Assembly (NCBI GenBank): GCA_023379675.1
Contig: JAMCPL010000013.1
Coordinates: 1-62,216 of the forward strand
DNA length: 62,216 nucleotides
Source: Actinomycetota bacterium
GTDB taxonomy: Bacteria; Actinomycetota; Acidimicrobiia; Acidimicrobiales; JAMCPL01
Reading direction: 5' to 3'
Shown piece after piece: positions 35,425-43,600 of the stretch. The first letter of the stretch is position 1, and every line of letters starts with the position of its first letter. The notes beneath the pieces are model-generated. The model worked only from the letters and a program-made list of their open reading frames with translations, was not told the origin of the DNA and did no database searches. Position numbers and translations under genes: made by a program.

Positions 35425-37368
35425 ATGAGTGCTATCAGAGTGGCGCTCTGCCAGCTTGATTTCGTGGTAGGAGACATTCCGGGCAATGCCCGCAAGATTG
35501 CCGGTGCCTACCGGCAGGCTCTTTCCGAGGGCTGTGATCTGGCCGTCTTTACAGAACTGGCACTGACGGGATACCCGCCTGAGGACCTGGTTCTCAAGAA
35601 GTCGTTTGTGTCCAACAATCTCAGGGCGCTCGATTCTCTGGCGTCCATTACTACGGACTGCCATATGCTTGTAGGCTTTGTCGACAGGCCTTCCGGAAAC
35701 CGGAAGGCTGGGCGCAATGCTGCTGCCATGTGCGCTGGGGGTAGGGTGCTTGGTGTGTATCACAAGAAGTTGCTTCCCAGCTATGGCGTGTTCGACGAGG
35801 AGCGCTTGTTCGAGCACGGCGATACTCCTCATACGATTTACCAGGTGACCGGTATACCTGTAGGGGTGTCCATATGCGAGGACATGTGGTTTGCCAATGG
35901 GCCGGTGGCTGTCCAGGCCAGGGAGGGAGCCCGCCTGATTGTGAATATTAATGCTTCTCCCTATTCCCTGGGCAAGCTGGACCAGCGGATAAGAGTACTT
36001 GGAGAACGCGTGAGGGAGACTGCCGGGGTGGCCGGTAGCGGGTGTGCGATCGTATATGTCAACCAGGTCGGTGGGCAGGATGAGCTGGTCTTCGACGGTG
36101 CATCTATGGTGGTGGACGGCAGGGGAGCTGTGGTTGCCATGGCAGCGCAATGTGCCGAGGAACTGCTTGTCGTGGATCTCGAGGTGGATCTGGGAGTGGG
36201 TTCGGAGGTGGATCTGGGGAAACGCGAGCAAGCTCCTCCGGAGAGACCGGTGGACGCGAGAGGGGTGACTGATACTCCACCCTCCATCACCCATAGACAC
36301 CCCCATCCAAGCGGGCAAGGAACCAGAATATGGATGGTGACTGATACTCCACCCTCCATCACCCATAGACACCTTCCCGTTATACCCGTGGAAGGGATGG
36401 ATTTTGCCCACACTTGTTCAGCCGGCCCCGCCCCCACGCATTCTTCTTCCTCACCTCCTGTTACCCACACAGCATGCAGGCGGATGGATGAGGACGAGGA
36501 AATTTACAGTGTGCTTGTGCTCGGTACGCGGGACTACCTTACCAAGAACGGATTCAGCGACGCAGTGATTGGACTTTCCGGAGGCATAGATTCCTCCCTG
36601 GTGGCCGTTATCGCTTCCGATGCCATAGGACCTGCGCATACTCACTGTATAGCCATGCCTTCCAGGTACTCCAGTGCCGGTTCCCTGGAGGACGCCCAGC
36701 GATTGGCTGCCGGCACTGGGGTGGATTTGTCGGTGGTACCCATAGAGGATGTGCACCGAACACTGTCGTCAGGCTTGAAAACCGTACTTGGCCGGGAGCC
36801 TTCCGGGTTGGCCGACGAGAACATGCAGTCACGCATCCGGGGGGTCATCCTGATGGCAATTTCCAACGCCAAGGGATGGATCGTACTTACCACGGGGAAT
36901 AAGAGCGAGCTTGCCACGGGTTACTCGACTCTGTACGGAGACACTGCAGGTGGTTTCGCAGTGATAAAGGATGTGCCGAAGACCATGGTTTACAGGCTGG
37001 CCCGCCACCGTAACATCAGAGCGGGGCGAGAGCTTATACCGAGCAGCGTACTCACAAAGCCACCCTCGGCCGAATTACGTCCCGACCAGCGCGATGATCA
37101 ATCACTCCCTTCATACGAGGTGCTGGATCCGATCATGCGAGGCCTAGTGGAGGATGACTTGTCCATAGAAGAGCTGATCGGCAGAGGTTACGATCGGGAC
37201 ACTATATCCGCAGTGGCAAGGCTCGTGGATCTGGCGGAGTACAAGCGCAGGCAGTCACCACCTGGCGTCAAGATCACTTCTAAGGCATTTGGCAAGGACC
37301 GGAGAGTACCTATCACCAACCACTACGAGGACAGCGCAATCGTGTTCCGCCCAGAAGATCTGGCATAA
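35425..37368 (+). CDS. nadE: Glutamine-dependent NAD+ synthetase with enlarged linker
   Basis: NadE amidates deamido-NAD+ with ammonia from glutamine. The N-terminal nitrilase-like glutaminase has its Glu in FTELALTGYPPEDL, Lys in HKKLLPSYGVFDEERLF and Cys in VGVSICEDMWF. The C-terminal synthetase begins near residue 356 and carries the P-loop IGLSGGIDSSLVAV and VLTTGNKSELATGYSTLYGD. Between them (about residues 255-352) lies a Pro/His-rich linker that includes two copies of VTDTPPSITHRH, encoded by a 38-base direct repeat. I judge this linker longer than usual for the family, at 647 residues overall. Both active-site sets are intact, so the enzyme should work. A hairpin follows the stop. Confidence 0.94.
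   Translation: MSAIRVALCQLDFVVGDIPGNARKIAGAYRQALSEGCDLAVFTELALTGYPPEDLVLKKSFVSNNLRALDSLASITTDCHMLVGFVDRPSGNRKAGRNAAAMCAGGRVLGVYHKKLLPSYGVFDEERLFEHGDTPHTIYQVTGIPVGVSICEDMWFANGPVAVQAREGARLIVNINASPYSLGKLDQRIRVLGERVRETAGVAGSGCAIVYVNQVGGQDELVFDGASMVVDGRGAVVAMAAQCAEELLVVDLEVDLGVGSEVDLGKREQAPPERPVDARGVTDTPPSITHRHPHPSGQGTRIWMVTDTPPSITHRHLPVIPVEGMDFAHTCSAGPAPTHSSSSPPVTHTACRRMDEDEEIYSVLVLGTRDYLTKNGFSDAVIGLSGGIDSSLVAVIASDAIGPAHTHCIAMPSRYSSAGSLEDAQRLAAGTGVDLSVVPIEDVHRTLSSGLKTVLGREPSGLADENMQSRIRGVILMAISNAKGWIVLTTGNKSELATGYSTLYGDTAGGFAVIKDVPKTMVYRLARHRNIRAGRELIPSSVLTKPPSAELRPDQRDDQSLPSYEVLDPIMRGLVEDDLSIEELIGRGYDRDTISAVARLVDLAEYKRRQSPPGVKITSKAFGKDRRVPITNHYEDSAIVFRPEDLA
36264..36373 (+). repeat. Pair of exact 38-base direct repeats, period 72, inside nadE
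   Basis: The segment at 36264-36301 recurs at 36336-36373. The period of 72 keeps the frame and duplicates VTDTPPSITHRH in the inter-domain linker of NadE. Confidence 0.92.
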
Positions 37369-37369
37369 T

Positions 37370-37390
37370 CCAGCCGGCGGCCGGCAGTGG
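37370..37390. terminator. Hairpin between convergent nadE and the YceH fusion gene
   Basis: CCA-GCCGG pairs with CCGGC-AG-TGG around a 3-base loop, directly after the nadE stop and 29 bases past the end of the convergent gene. There is no T-run. Confidence 0.5.
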
Positions 37391-37418
37391 TGCATAACCT
37401 AGGATAACCTAGCCGGGC

Positions 37419-38879
37419 TTACTGATCGCCATCCGGATAATTGCTACGCAACAGACCGATGCCCGGGCCGGAAGCCTCTAAGCAAGTCTCGATCTCGCTT
37501 ATACGTGCCATAATCTCGGCAGGCAAGCTGGTTCCTCCGGGTTCGCGTGAATCGCTCCGGCAGAGCGTAGCTTCGAAAGCAAGCCGAACTGCCAGCCACA
37601 TATCCAACACATCGTGGTACGCGATATTAAGTGTCCGGGAAAATGATCCATCCGTTGCTGGAGACAGGCGGCACTGATGGATACGGTACGAGAGCAGCAT
37701 CCCGGGAAGGATGACCCTGCTAAGGGCGCCGAGACGGAGCAGTGACAGGCTCCCGGCAGCTTCCAGCATGTGCAGCGCCTGGGGGAATCCCGGCCTTACC
37801 AGCGTGGGCACGCCATCTGCCTCTAGCCGGTCTTGTGGAGCAAGAGACTTTTCGGCCCTGAGGGAACCCTCCGGGGGCATCTCCTCCCTCCACATAGCGG
37901 CATTCCATCCGTGTGCCCTGCTTTCTGCATCGAAGAGCACTTTCAGGTCAATATCGTCTTCTCCCTCCACCCAGCCACCTATCACTTCGAAAAGCTTGTA
38001 ATCGATCCATGCGTAGGCGCTTATCGTACCTGTCCGTTCGACGATGGATAGAGGTGATGCGTACGTCCCTGATCGTAGCAGTGCCTGTTCAAAGTGAAAA
38101 CTCCATCCTGAATGGGCCATTACATTGTTTCGAGGCTGCCTGCTGGTATCGATTGCCGGAGAAGTGGCATCTGGATCCACGCGTACCAGCGTACTGTCCA
38201 GAGAACCGGTGGAGGACTGGGAACCGGAGGACTGATCGGTGGAGGACTGGGAACCGGAGGACTGATCGGTGGAGGACTGGGCTGTGGCGGACTGGGCTGT
38301 GGCGGCACGATCACCCTGCAGCATCCAGCGTTCCTCCTTTTCACCTGGCCTGCGCGCCAGCTTCATCACTAGGGGGTCCGGAGGCGCAGCAAGGCTGGAC
38401 AGCACATCCTCGACCTCATTGATGTTACCGAAATGATGGAGTCGCTCAGTGCGTTGCCGCAATTCGCCGGCGGTCTGCGGCCCGCGAAGCATCAGCACCG
38501 CGAGTACGGCCAGATGAGGCTCATCCAGGGACAGCACTTCGTCCACTACATGGCGGTAGCGAGTGACTGATTTGCCGTGAGACGGGTGGACAAACCTTAC
38601 TAGCTTCTTTTCCTTCAGCGACTGCACGCTCGCACTTACGATCTGATCGTTGTATGATACTACTGGATCGCGGTTGGTAGACTGGTTGCAGGCGAGAGTA
38701 AGAGCGTTCAGGGAAAGCGGGTACTGCTGGGGAGTGGCCAGGGATTTCTCTACCAGGCATCCCAGTACCCTGATCTCTTCCGCTTTCAATTCCATACCTG
38801 CATGAATGTGCCCAACAGCACTATCCTCCGTCAGAGTCACGGCCGGCTCCTCCACCCACATGTGCATATCTGTATCCAT
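37419..38879 (-). CDS. YceH (DUF480) winged-helix protein fused to a ferritin-like helical domain (tentative)
   Basis: The N-terminal part matches the YceH/DUF480 double winged-helix family: ELKAEEIRVLGCLVEKSLAT, PLSLNALTLACNQSTNRDPV, and LRGPQTAGELRQRTERLH. A Ser/Gln/Thr linker built from 30-base DNA repeats (residues about 195-230) follows. The C-terminal half (WSFHFEQALLRSG, AYAWIDYKLFEVIGGWVE, RAHGWNAAMWREEMP, AYHDVLDMWLAVRLAFE) recalls actinobacterial helical proteins with a ferritin-like Glu/His pattern. As I know them, YceH proteins end after about 215 residues. The start is uncertain: the ATG at 38879 has GGAG very close, while an ATG at 38795 gives the family N-terminus. Confidence 0.7.
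   Translation of the reverse strand: MDTDMHMWVEEPAVTLTEDSAVGHIHAGMELKAEEIRVLGCLVEKSLATPQQYPLSLNALTLACNQSTNRDPVVSYNDQIVSASVQSLKEKKLVRFVHPSHGKSVTRYRHVVDEVLSLDEPHLAVLAVLMLRGPQTAGELRQRTERLHHFGNINEVEDVLSSLAAPPDPLVMKLARRPGEKEERWMLQGDRAATAQSATAQSSTDQSSGSQSSTDQSSGSQSSTGSLDSTLVRVDPDATSPAIDTSRQPRNNVMAHSGWSFHFEQALLRSGTYASPLSIVERTGTISAYAWIDYKLFEVIGGWVEGEDDIDLKVLFDAESRAHGWNAAMWREEMPPEGSLRAEKSLAPQDRLEADGVPTLVRPGFPQALHMLEAAGSLSLLRLGALSRVILPGMLLSYRIHQCRLSPATDGSFSRTLNIAYHDVLDMWLAVRLAFEATLCRSDSREPGGTSLPAEIMARISEIETCLEASGPGIGLLRSNYPDGDQ
38205..38300 (-). repeat. 30-base tandem repeats in the linker of the YceH fusion
   Basis: Two full copies and a partial copy of a 30-base unit (core ggaggactgatcggtgga) are followed by short gctgtggcggactgg repeats. 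All are in frame and encode SSTDQSSGSQ-type repeats. Confidence 0.85.
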
Positions 38880-38890
38880 GTGCTCCAGCG

Positions 38891-38956
38891 TACCGCACCG
38901 TACCGCACCGCACCGCACCGCACCGCACCGCACTACACTACACTACACTACACTAC
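38891..38956. repeat. Pentanucleotide repeats (ccgca)n and (ctaca)n
   Basis: About eight ccgca/ccgta units are followed by about five ctaca units, just upstream of the YceH fusion gene on its 5' side. Length change here would alter that gene's upstream region. Confidence 0.9.
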
Positions 38957-39082
38957 ATCGTGCCATACTATAACGTAGCGTACCGTACCAGAACAGGTGC
39001 TTGCCGCGGCAAACTGGTATAGTGGACTGTGATAGTCCGGGCATGATGCCAGGAACGCATAGATGGTGGACAGGAGGAAGGC

Positions 39083-39520
39083 ATGGCAGACATGGCGGGA
39101 ATGCAGGGTAACATGCAAGGTGGCCCTCAAGGCATGGGCGGTGACCCTTACCAGCAGCAGGCATACATGCAACAGATGATGCCGTCGGTGGGGTCTTTCC
39201 CTATCACGACGGCGCTTGAATTGCCAGGTATGGTGGTTGTGCAGAACCTTGGAATCTGCTACGGGTTGGTGGTTCGCAGCATGGGTGCGGGCAAATCGAT
39301 CGTAGCCGGGTTCAAGTCCATAGCTGGTGGCGAGATCAAGCAATACACACGTCTGGTTGAGGATTCGAGGCGTCAAGCCATAGATCGCATGATAGACAAT
39401 GCGCGCCAGATGGGAGCCAATGCCATAATATCGATGCGGTTCGATTCGTCCGATATAGGCCAGGCTTTTACCGAGATAGTCGCCTACGGTACCGCAGTGG
39501 TTGTGTCCAGCAGGCAGTGA
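39083..39520 (+). CDS. YbjQ family protein
   Basis: The 145-residue protein matches the YbjQ (DUF74) family. It carries PGMVVVQNLGICYGLVVRS, a turn with GFKSIAGGEIKQYTRLVEDS (near 82) and the helix RMIDNARQMGANAIISMRFD, and it ends in a strand. The biochemical role of the family is unknown; members often assemble as ring pentamers. A Met/Gln/Gly-rich N-terminal tail of about 38 residues is extra. AGGAGG lies 6 bases upstream. The stop overlaps the next start (GTGA), so the two are coupled. Confidence 0.9.
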   Translation: MADMAGMQGNMQGGPQGMGGDPYQQQAYMQQMMPSVGSFPITTALELPGMVVVQNLGICYGLVVRSMGAGKSIVAGFKSIAGGEIKQYTRLVEDSRRQAIDRMIDNARQMGANAIISMRFDSSDIGQAFTEIVAYGTAVVVSSRQ

Positions 39521-39747
39521 TACTGGGGTTACTTCTTGGCCTTGTCCTGCTGGCAGTAGTTGGAGCTGTTATATACAGCATTTTTCTGCGGCGGCATGGC
39601 GAGAGCGATGTACCAATGGCTGGGTGGGTCGCCACTGACGAAGTGTTCAGGGACCCTACCACCAACAGACGCATGCGCGTATGGGTGGATCCGTCGGATG
39701 GAACACGTCATTACGTGAACGAGGGCAGGCTGCCTGGGGCTTTTTGA
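39517..39747 (+). CDS. Small membrane protein downstream of YbjQ
   Basis: The 76-residue product starts with GTG in a 4-base overlap with the YbjQ gene. One helix (GLLLGLVLLAVVGAVIYSIF) is followed by a basic residue pair and a 45-residue soluble tail with VFRDPTTNRRMRVWVDPSDG. I do not know the family. The tail reads like a small beta domain. Coupling suggests it acts with YbjQ at the membrane. Confidence 0.65.
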   Translation: MILGLLLGLVLLAVVGAVIYSIFLRRHGESDVPMAGWVATDEVFRDPTTNRRMRVWVDPSDGTRHYVNEGRLPGAF

Positions 39748-39850
39748 CCCAAGCGCTTTCGGAACTCTTGTTTCCTGGGCCGTGGATCGGCCTTGGCTAC
39801 AACCGTAGCTGCACTTGTAAAGAGAACGCGACTTTGCGGAAGGCAGGTGG

Positions 39851-39856
39851 TACACT
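39851..39856 (+). promoter_or_regulatory. TACACT -10 box before a probable leaderless Uma2 gene
   Basis: TACACT ends 7 bases before the ATG at 39864 and no ribosome site is present. The next upstream gene ends about 115 bases earlier. Confidence 0.45.
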
Positions 39857-39863
39857 TGAGTGC

Positions 39864-40418
39864 ATGACTGGGTTGCTTGAGCATGTTTTTACCGTGGAAG
39901 AGTGGGACGAGATGGGCCGTACCGGCGTATTTGGCGAGGATGCCAGGGTGGAACTCATCGAGGGAAGGATAGTGGATATGAATCCTATCGGTGATTGGCA
40001 TGCAAGCTGTGTGGGACGGCTGAACCAGATGTTTGTCCTCTTGCTGCAGGAATCTGCAATAGTGTTCCCGCAGAATCCTGTTCGCCTATCGAGGTACAGC
40101 GAGGCACAGCCGGATCTGGCGTTGCTGCGCCGTAAGGACGACTTCTATCGTAGCGGAAGGCCCGGTCCATCGGATATCCTGTTGGTCGTGGAGGTGGCCG
40201 ACACAAGTCTGGGGCATGACATGACCAAGGCGCTTTACTATGCACGTGCGGGTATAGTTCAGTACTGGATAGTCGATCTGAATGGTGAGAGAGTGATCGA
40301 CTTCACCGATCCAGCCGAGGACGGTTACGGGGCGGAAAGAGAGGTAAGGGCTGACGGACAGCTCACTGTCAACGCTCTTCCACAGATCAAACTTACCGTT
40401 GCCCAAATCTTCGGGTGA
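39864..40418 (+). CDS. Uma2 family (DUF820) nuclease-fold protein
   Basis: The 184-residue protein matches the Uma2 family with a PD-(D/E)XK-like fold. It carries FTVEEWDEMGRTGVFGEDAR, VELIEGRIVDMNPIG, EAQPDLALLRRKDDFY, ILLVVEVADTSLGHDMTK and KALYYARAGIVQYWIVDL. The Asp of QPDLALL and the Glu-x-Ala of VVEVAD stand at the usual metal-site positions. Members are scattered through genomes and their function is not settled. The ATG at 39864 is preferred over upstream in-frame codons. No toxin or transposase partner is adjacent. Confidence 0.9.
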   Translation: MTGLLEHVFTVEEWDEMGRTGVFGEDARVELIEGRIVDMNPIGDWHASCVGRLNQMFVLLLQESAIVFPQNPVRLSRYSEAQPDLALLRRKDDFYRSGRPGPSDILLVVEVADTSLGHDMTKALYYARAGIVQYWIVDLNGERVIDFTDPAEDGYGAEREVRADGQLTVNALPQIKLTVAQIFG

Positions 40419-40583
40419 CGGTTGGTCGATTGGTACCTCGCTATGCGCGCCGGCTGCGATCCATGACATGCTTAACGTGCGCCTTGCCAATGCGGCGCCT
40501 ACGAGCCGACTGGCTAAAGCGAACAGTATCCACTTGCTAATCGTGTCAGACATAATTGGTAAAGTCAAGAGGTGCTCTGTCCG

Positions 40584-40611
40584 TTGCGAAAGCCGCCAGT
40601 TTAGGTATAGT
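40584..40611 (+). promoter_or_regulatory. Promoter candidate for the secreted DTR/BNR protein
   Basis: TTGCGA (40584-40589) and TATAGT (40606-40611) are spaced 16 bases apart. The start codon lies about 75 bases downstream, giving a leader with a 17-base tandem repeat. Confidence 0.5.
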
Positions 40612-40637
40612 ATTGAATGAATCACTGGCGGGGATCA

Positions 40638-40671
40638 GTGATTGGTTTGGACCGGTGATTGGTTTGAACCG
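40638..40671 (+). repeat. Two 17-base tandem copies in the leader
   Basis: The unit gtgattggtttggaccg (40638-40654) repeats with one substitution at 40655-40671, ending just before the GGAGGAGG ribosome site. It could be an operator or a leader structure. Confidence 0.6.
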
Positions 40672-40685
40672 GAGGAGGATAGGCC

Positions 40686-43600
40686 ATGTTGAGAAGGTCT
40701 TTGCCGATAGCAGCGGTTGCCATTGCAGTTGCATTCGCGGCGACATCTATCATTGAAGTGGAACCTGCCTTGGCCCAGACTGGCGCTCCGGGAGCGCCTA
40801 CGGGAGTAACCGCCATCGCAGGAACGAATGAAGCTACGCTCACATGGACACCTCCATCGTCCACGGGAGGATCTACGATCACTTCGTATATCATCACAGC
40901 ATCTCCGGGTGGTGCCACTCTTACGGTTCCTGGGACGTCCGTGACTGCTACGATGAGCGGGCTTGCACCGGGAACCGCGTACAGCTTCACCGTGACTGCG
41001 ACCAATCCCGCGGGCAACGGGCCACCATCGGCATCCTCGAACAGCGTCACTCCCCAACAGCCTGGTAGTATCTACGTACCTCTTCCGCCGAGAAGGATAG
41101 CCGATACCCGCAGCGATTCTGGAGAACCATATACCGGCGATACCCTCGGACCAGGATCGACCCTCGATGTCCAAGTTGCAGGAATCGGTGGTGTACCCTC
41201 GACTGGGGCAACTTCCGCTATGCTGAACGTGACTACCGCCGGAGCTACGGCTTCTTCGTATTTAACGATCTACCCTGCGGGAGATCAACGCCCCACCGCC
41301 TCCAGTCTCAACTGGGCAAGCGGCCAGATCGTAGCCAACCTCATCCAAACACAGTTGGGCCAGAACGGGCAGATTACTATTTACAACCAGCAAGGATCCG
41401 TGAACGTCGTAATAGACGTGGAGGGATATACCACTTCTACGGCAAGCTCCAGCGAGTCATCCAGCCTATATCATGCCCTGGCGCCTGCAAGGTTGGCTGA
41501 TACCCGCACCGGCTCCGGTGAGCCGGATGCAGGCAAGATCCTTGGGCCCGGAAACGTCCTGAACGTAGCAGTGGCAGGCGTAGGTGGCGTACCGGCAACC
41601 GGGGCAACCGCAGCTGTGATCAATCTCACTGCCACTGACGTAACCAGGCCGACCTTCCTGACGGTCTACCCTGCAGGAGAAAACAGGCCGCTTGCCTCCA
41701 ATATCAATCTCTCTCCTGGCCAGACCCGCTGTAACCGGGTAACCGTACCGCTTCCCAGCTCGGGAGGGCTGTCTGTGTACAACAACTCCGGCAGCGTGAA
41801 CGTGATCATGGACGTGAGCGGCTATTACACTTCCACTTCGGTGTCGAGCCATGGCTCGTACCTCACCCCGCTTCCACCTTTCCGTATAGCTGATACCCGT
41901 ACCGGCTCCAGCGAGCCCTATGCCGGTGACACGCTTGCAACAGGCGGGATACTCAAGGTCCAGGTGGCAGGGGTTGGCGGGGTGCCGGCCGAGAACGCCT
42001 CCGTGCCTCCTGTAGCAGCAGTGCTGAACGTGACAGCCGTGGACGCCCAGGTGCCTTCGTACCTGACTGTCTACCCTGCAGGCTCCATGCCGCCTCTTGC
42101 CAGTGACATAAATATCGTACCCGGCACCGCCATCCCCAACCTCGTGATAGCCAAACTTTCCAGCAGTGGGGCTGTCGACATATACAATTACCGCGGCGCA
42201 GTCGATGTCGTAGTGGATGTATATGGCTACCTCTCCGGCAGCACCATTATCCCTCCCACCACCCAGGTGCTCTCCGCTTCGAGCACGCAGGCCCTCTCTA
42301 ATGTGAGCCCCAGCGGATCGACACTGACCTTCTCATCCTCTACACCTCAGCTTGCATCGCTCCTCCCAGGCGACATCCTGGCGCTTCCTTCGAGCATGCA
42401 GGCTCCTGACGGCTTGCTCCGTCTTGTCACCGCCGTCTCCACTCCCGGTTCTCAGGTGGTGGTAACCACGGCACCGACGGATCTTTCGCACGCTCTCGCA
42501 GGAGGCGGTTTCTCGGTGAACATGCCCCTTGATCCATCACAGATCGCTTCTGTGAACCCAGCTCGGGCGGGCGTACGCCTCCAGCCGATGATTACCTCGT
42601 CAGGACCCGTGAGTTCGCCGAACTGCGGCACCGGTTTCACAGCGGCGCTCTCCAACGTACCGCTCTACAGCTCGTCCTCCGGGTCCGTAACGGCAAGTGG
42701 ATGCGTCGGCATGTCAGTGTCATCCGGCTTCTCTGTGAACTTTCCGCTCTTCCAGGCCCCTCAGGTCAACTTCTCCGTAACGGCACAGCAGACCGGCCAA
42801 CTTGCCCTCTCAGCCACTGCAACGGTCACTGCAGGATACAATAGCTCCGTAGATCTCGGTGAGGACATTCTCGATCCTATTGACATCCAGGTAGGCCCGA
42901 TCCCGGTAGTGCTGGTTCCAGAACTCGACTTCGTGGTGAATATGGATGGACAGGTGACCGTCGGGATATCCGATACGGTTACCGAAGAGGCTACTATCTC
43001 TGCGGGACTTACCTGTTCGGGTGGAAACTGCTCACCCACCTCCTCTTTCAACCACACTGTCCATGCCGGCACTCCCCTGGTAAGTGGTAACGCATCCGTC
43101 AAGCTTTCCGCGGGACCTGAACTTGACATCCTTCTTTACGGGATCGTGGGCCCCACCTTCGGGGTGGAAGGGAACACCCAGCTATCGGCCTCCTCGACTG
43201 CTGATCCCTGGTGGACCCTGACAGCTGGTATAGATGCGACCGCTGGGATCACTTTCAAGCTGCTCGACATCACCATCGCGAGCTATAGCACCACTCTCAT
43301 CTCGGTTACATGGCCCGTAGCTCAGGCCGCTGGCGGGCTCGAACCACTTACCCTGGTTGCCGACCCGAGCTCCCTCGTGGCGCTGACCTCGTCAGCATCG
43401 ACCATCACCGCTGTAGTGGTGTCCACCCAGGGCCAGCCCGTGCAGGGCGACAGCGTGAGTATTGCCGTGTCGCCATCGACCTGCGGAAAGCTTTCGGCGC
43501 CAAGCATCCAGACCAATGTAGGCGGAGAGGCTCAGGTCACTTATACAGCTTCTACCACAGTGGAGACCTGCACATTGACTGCCACGGAGTCCCAGGGAGG

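Noticed and set aside
33831-36411. Two long minus-strand frames opposite pccB and nadE
   Set aside because: They mirror well-supported genes, have His/Arg-rich composition without motifs, and their 'repeats' only reflect the nadE duplication.
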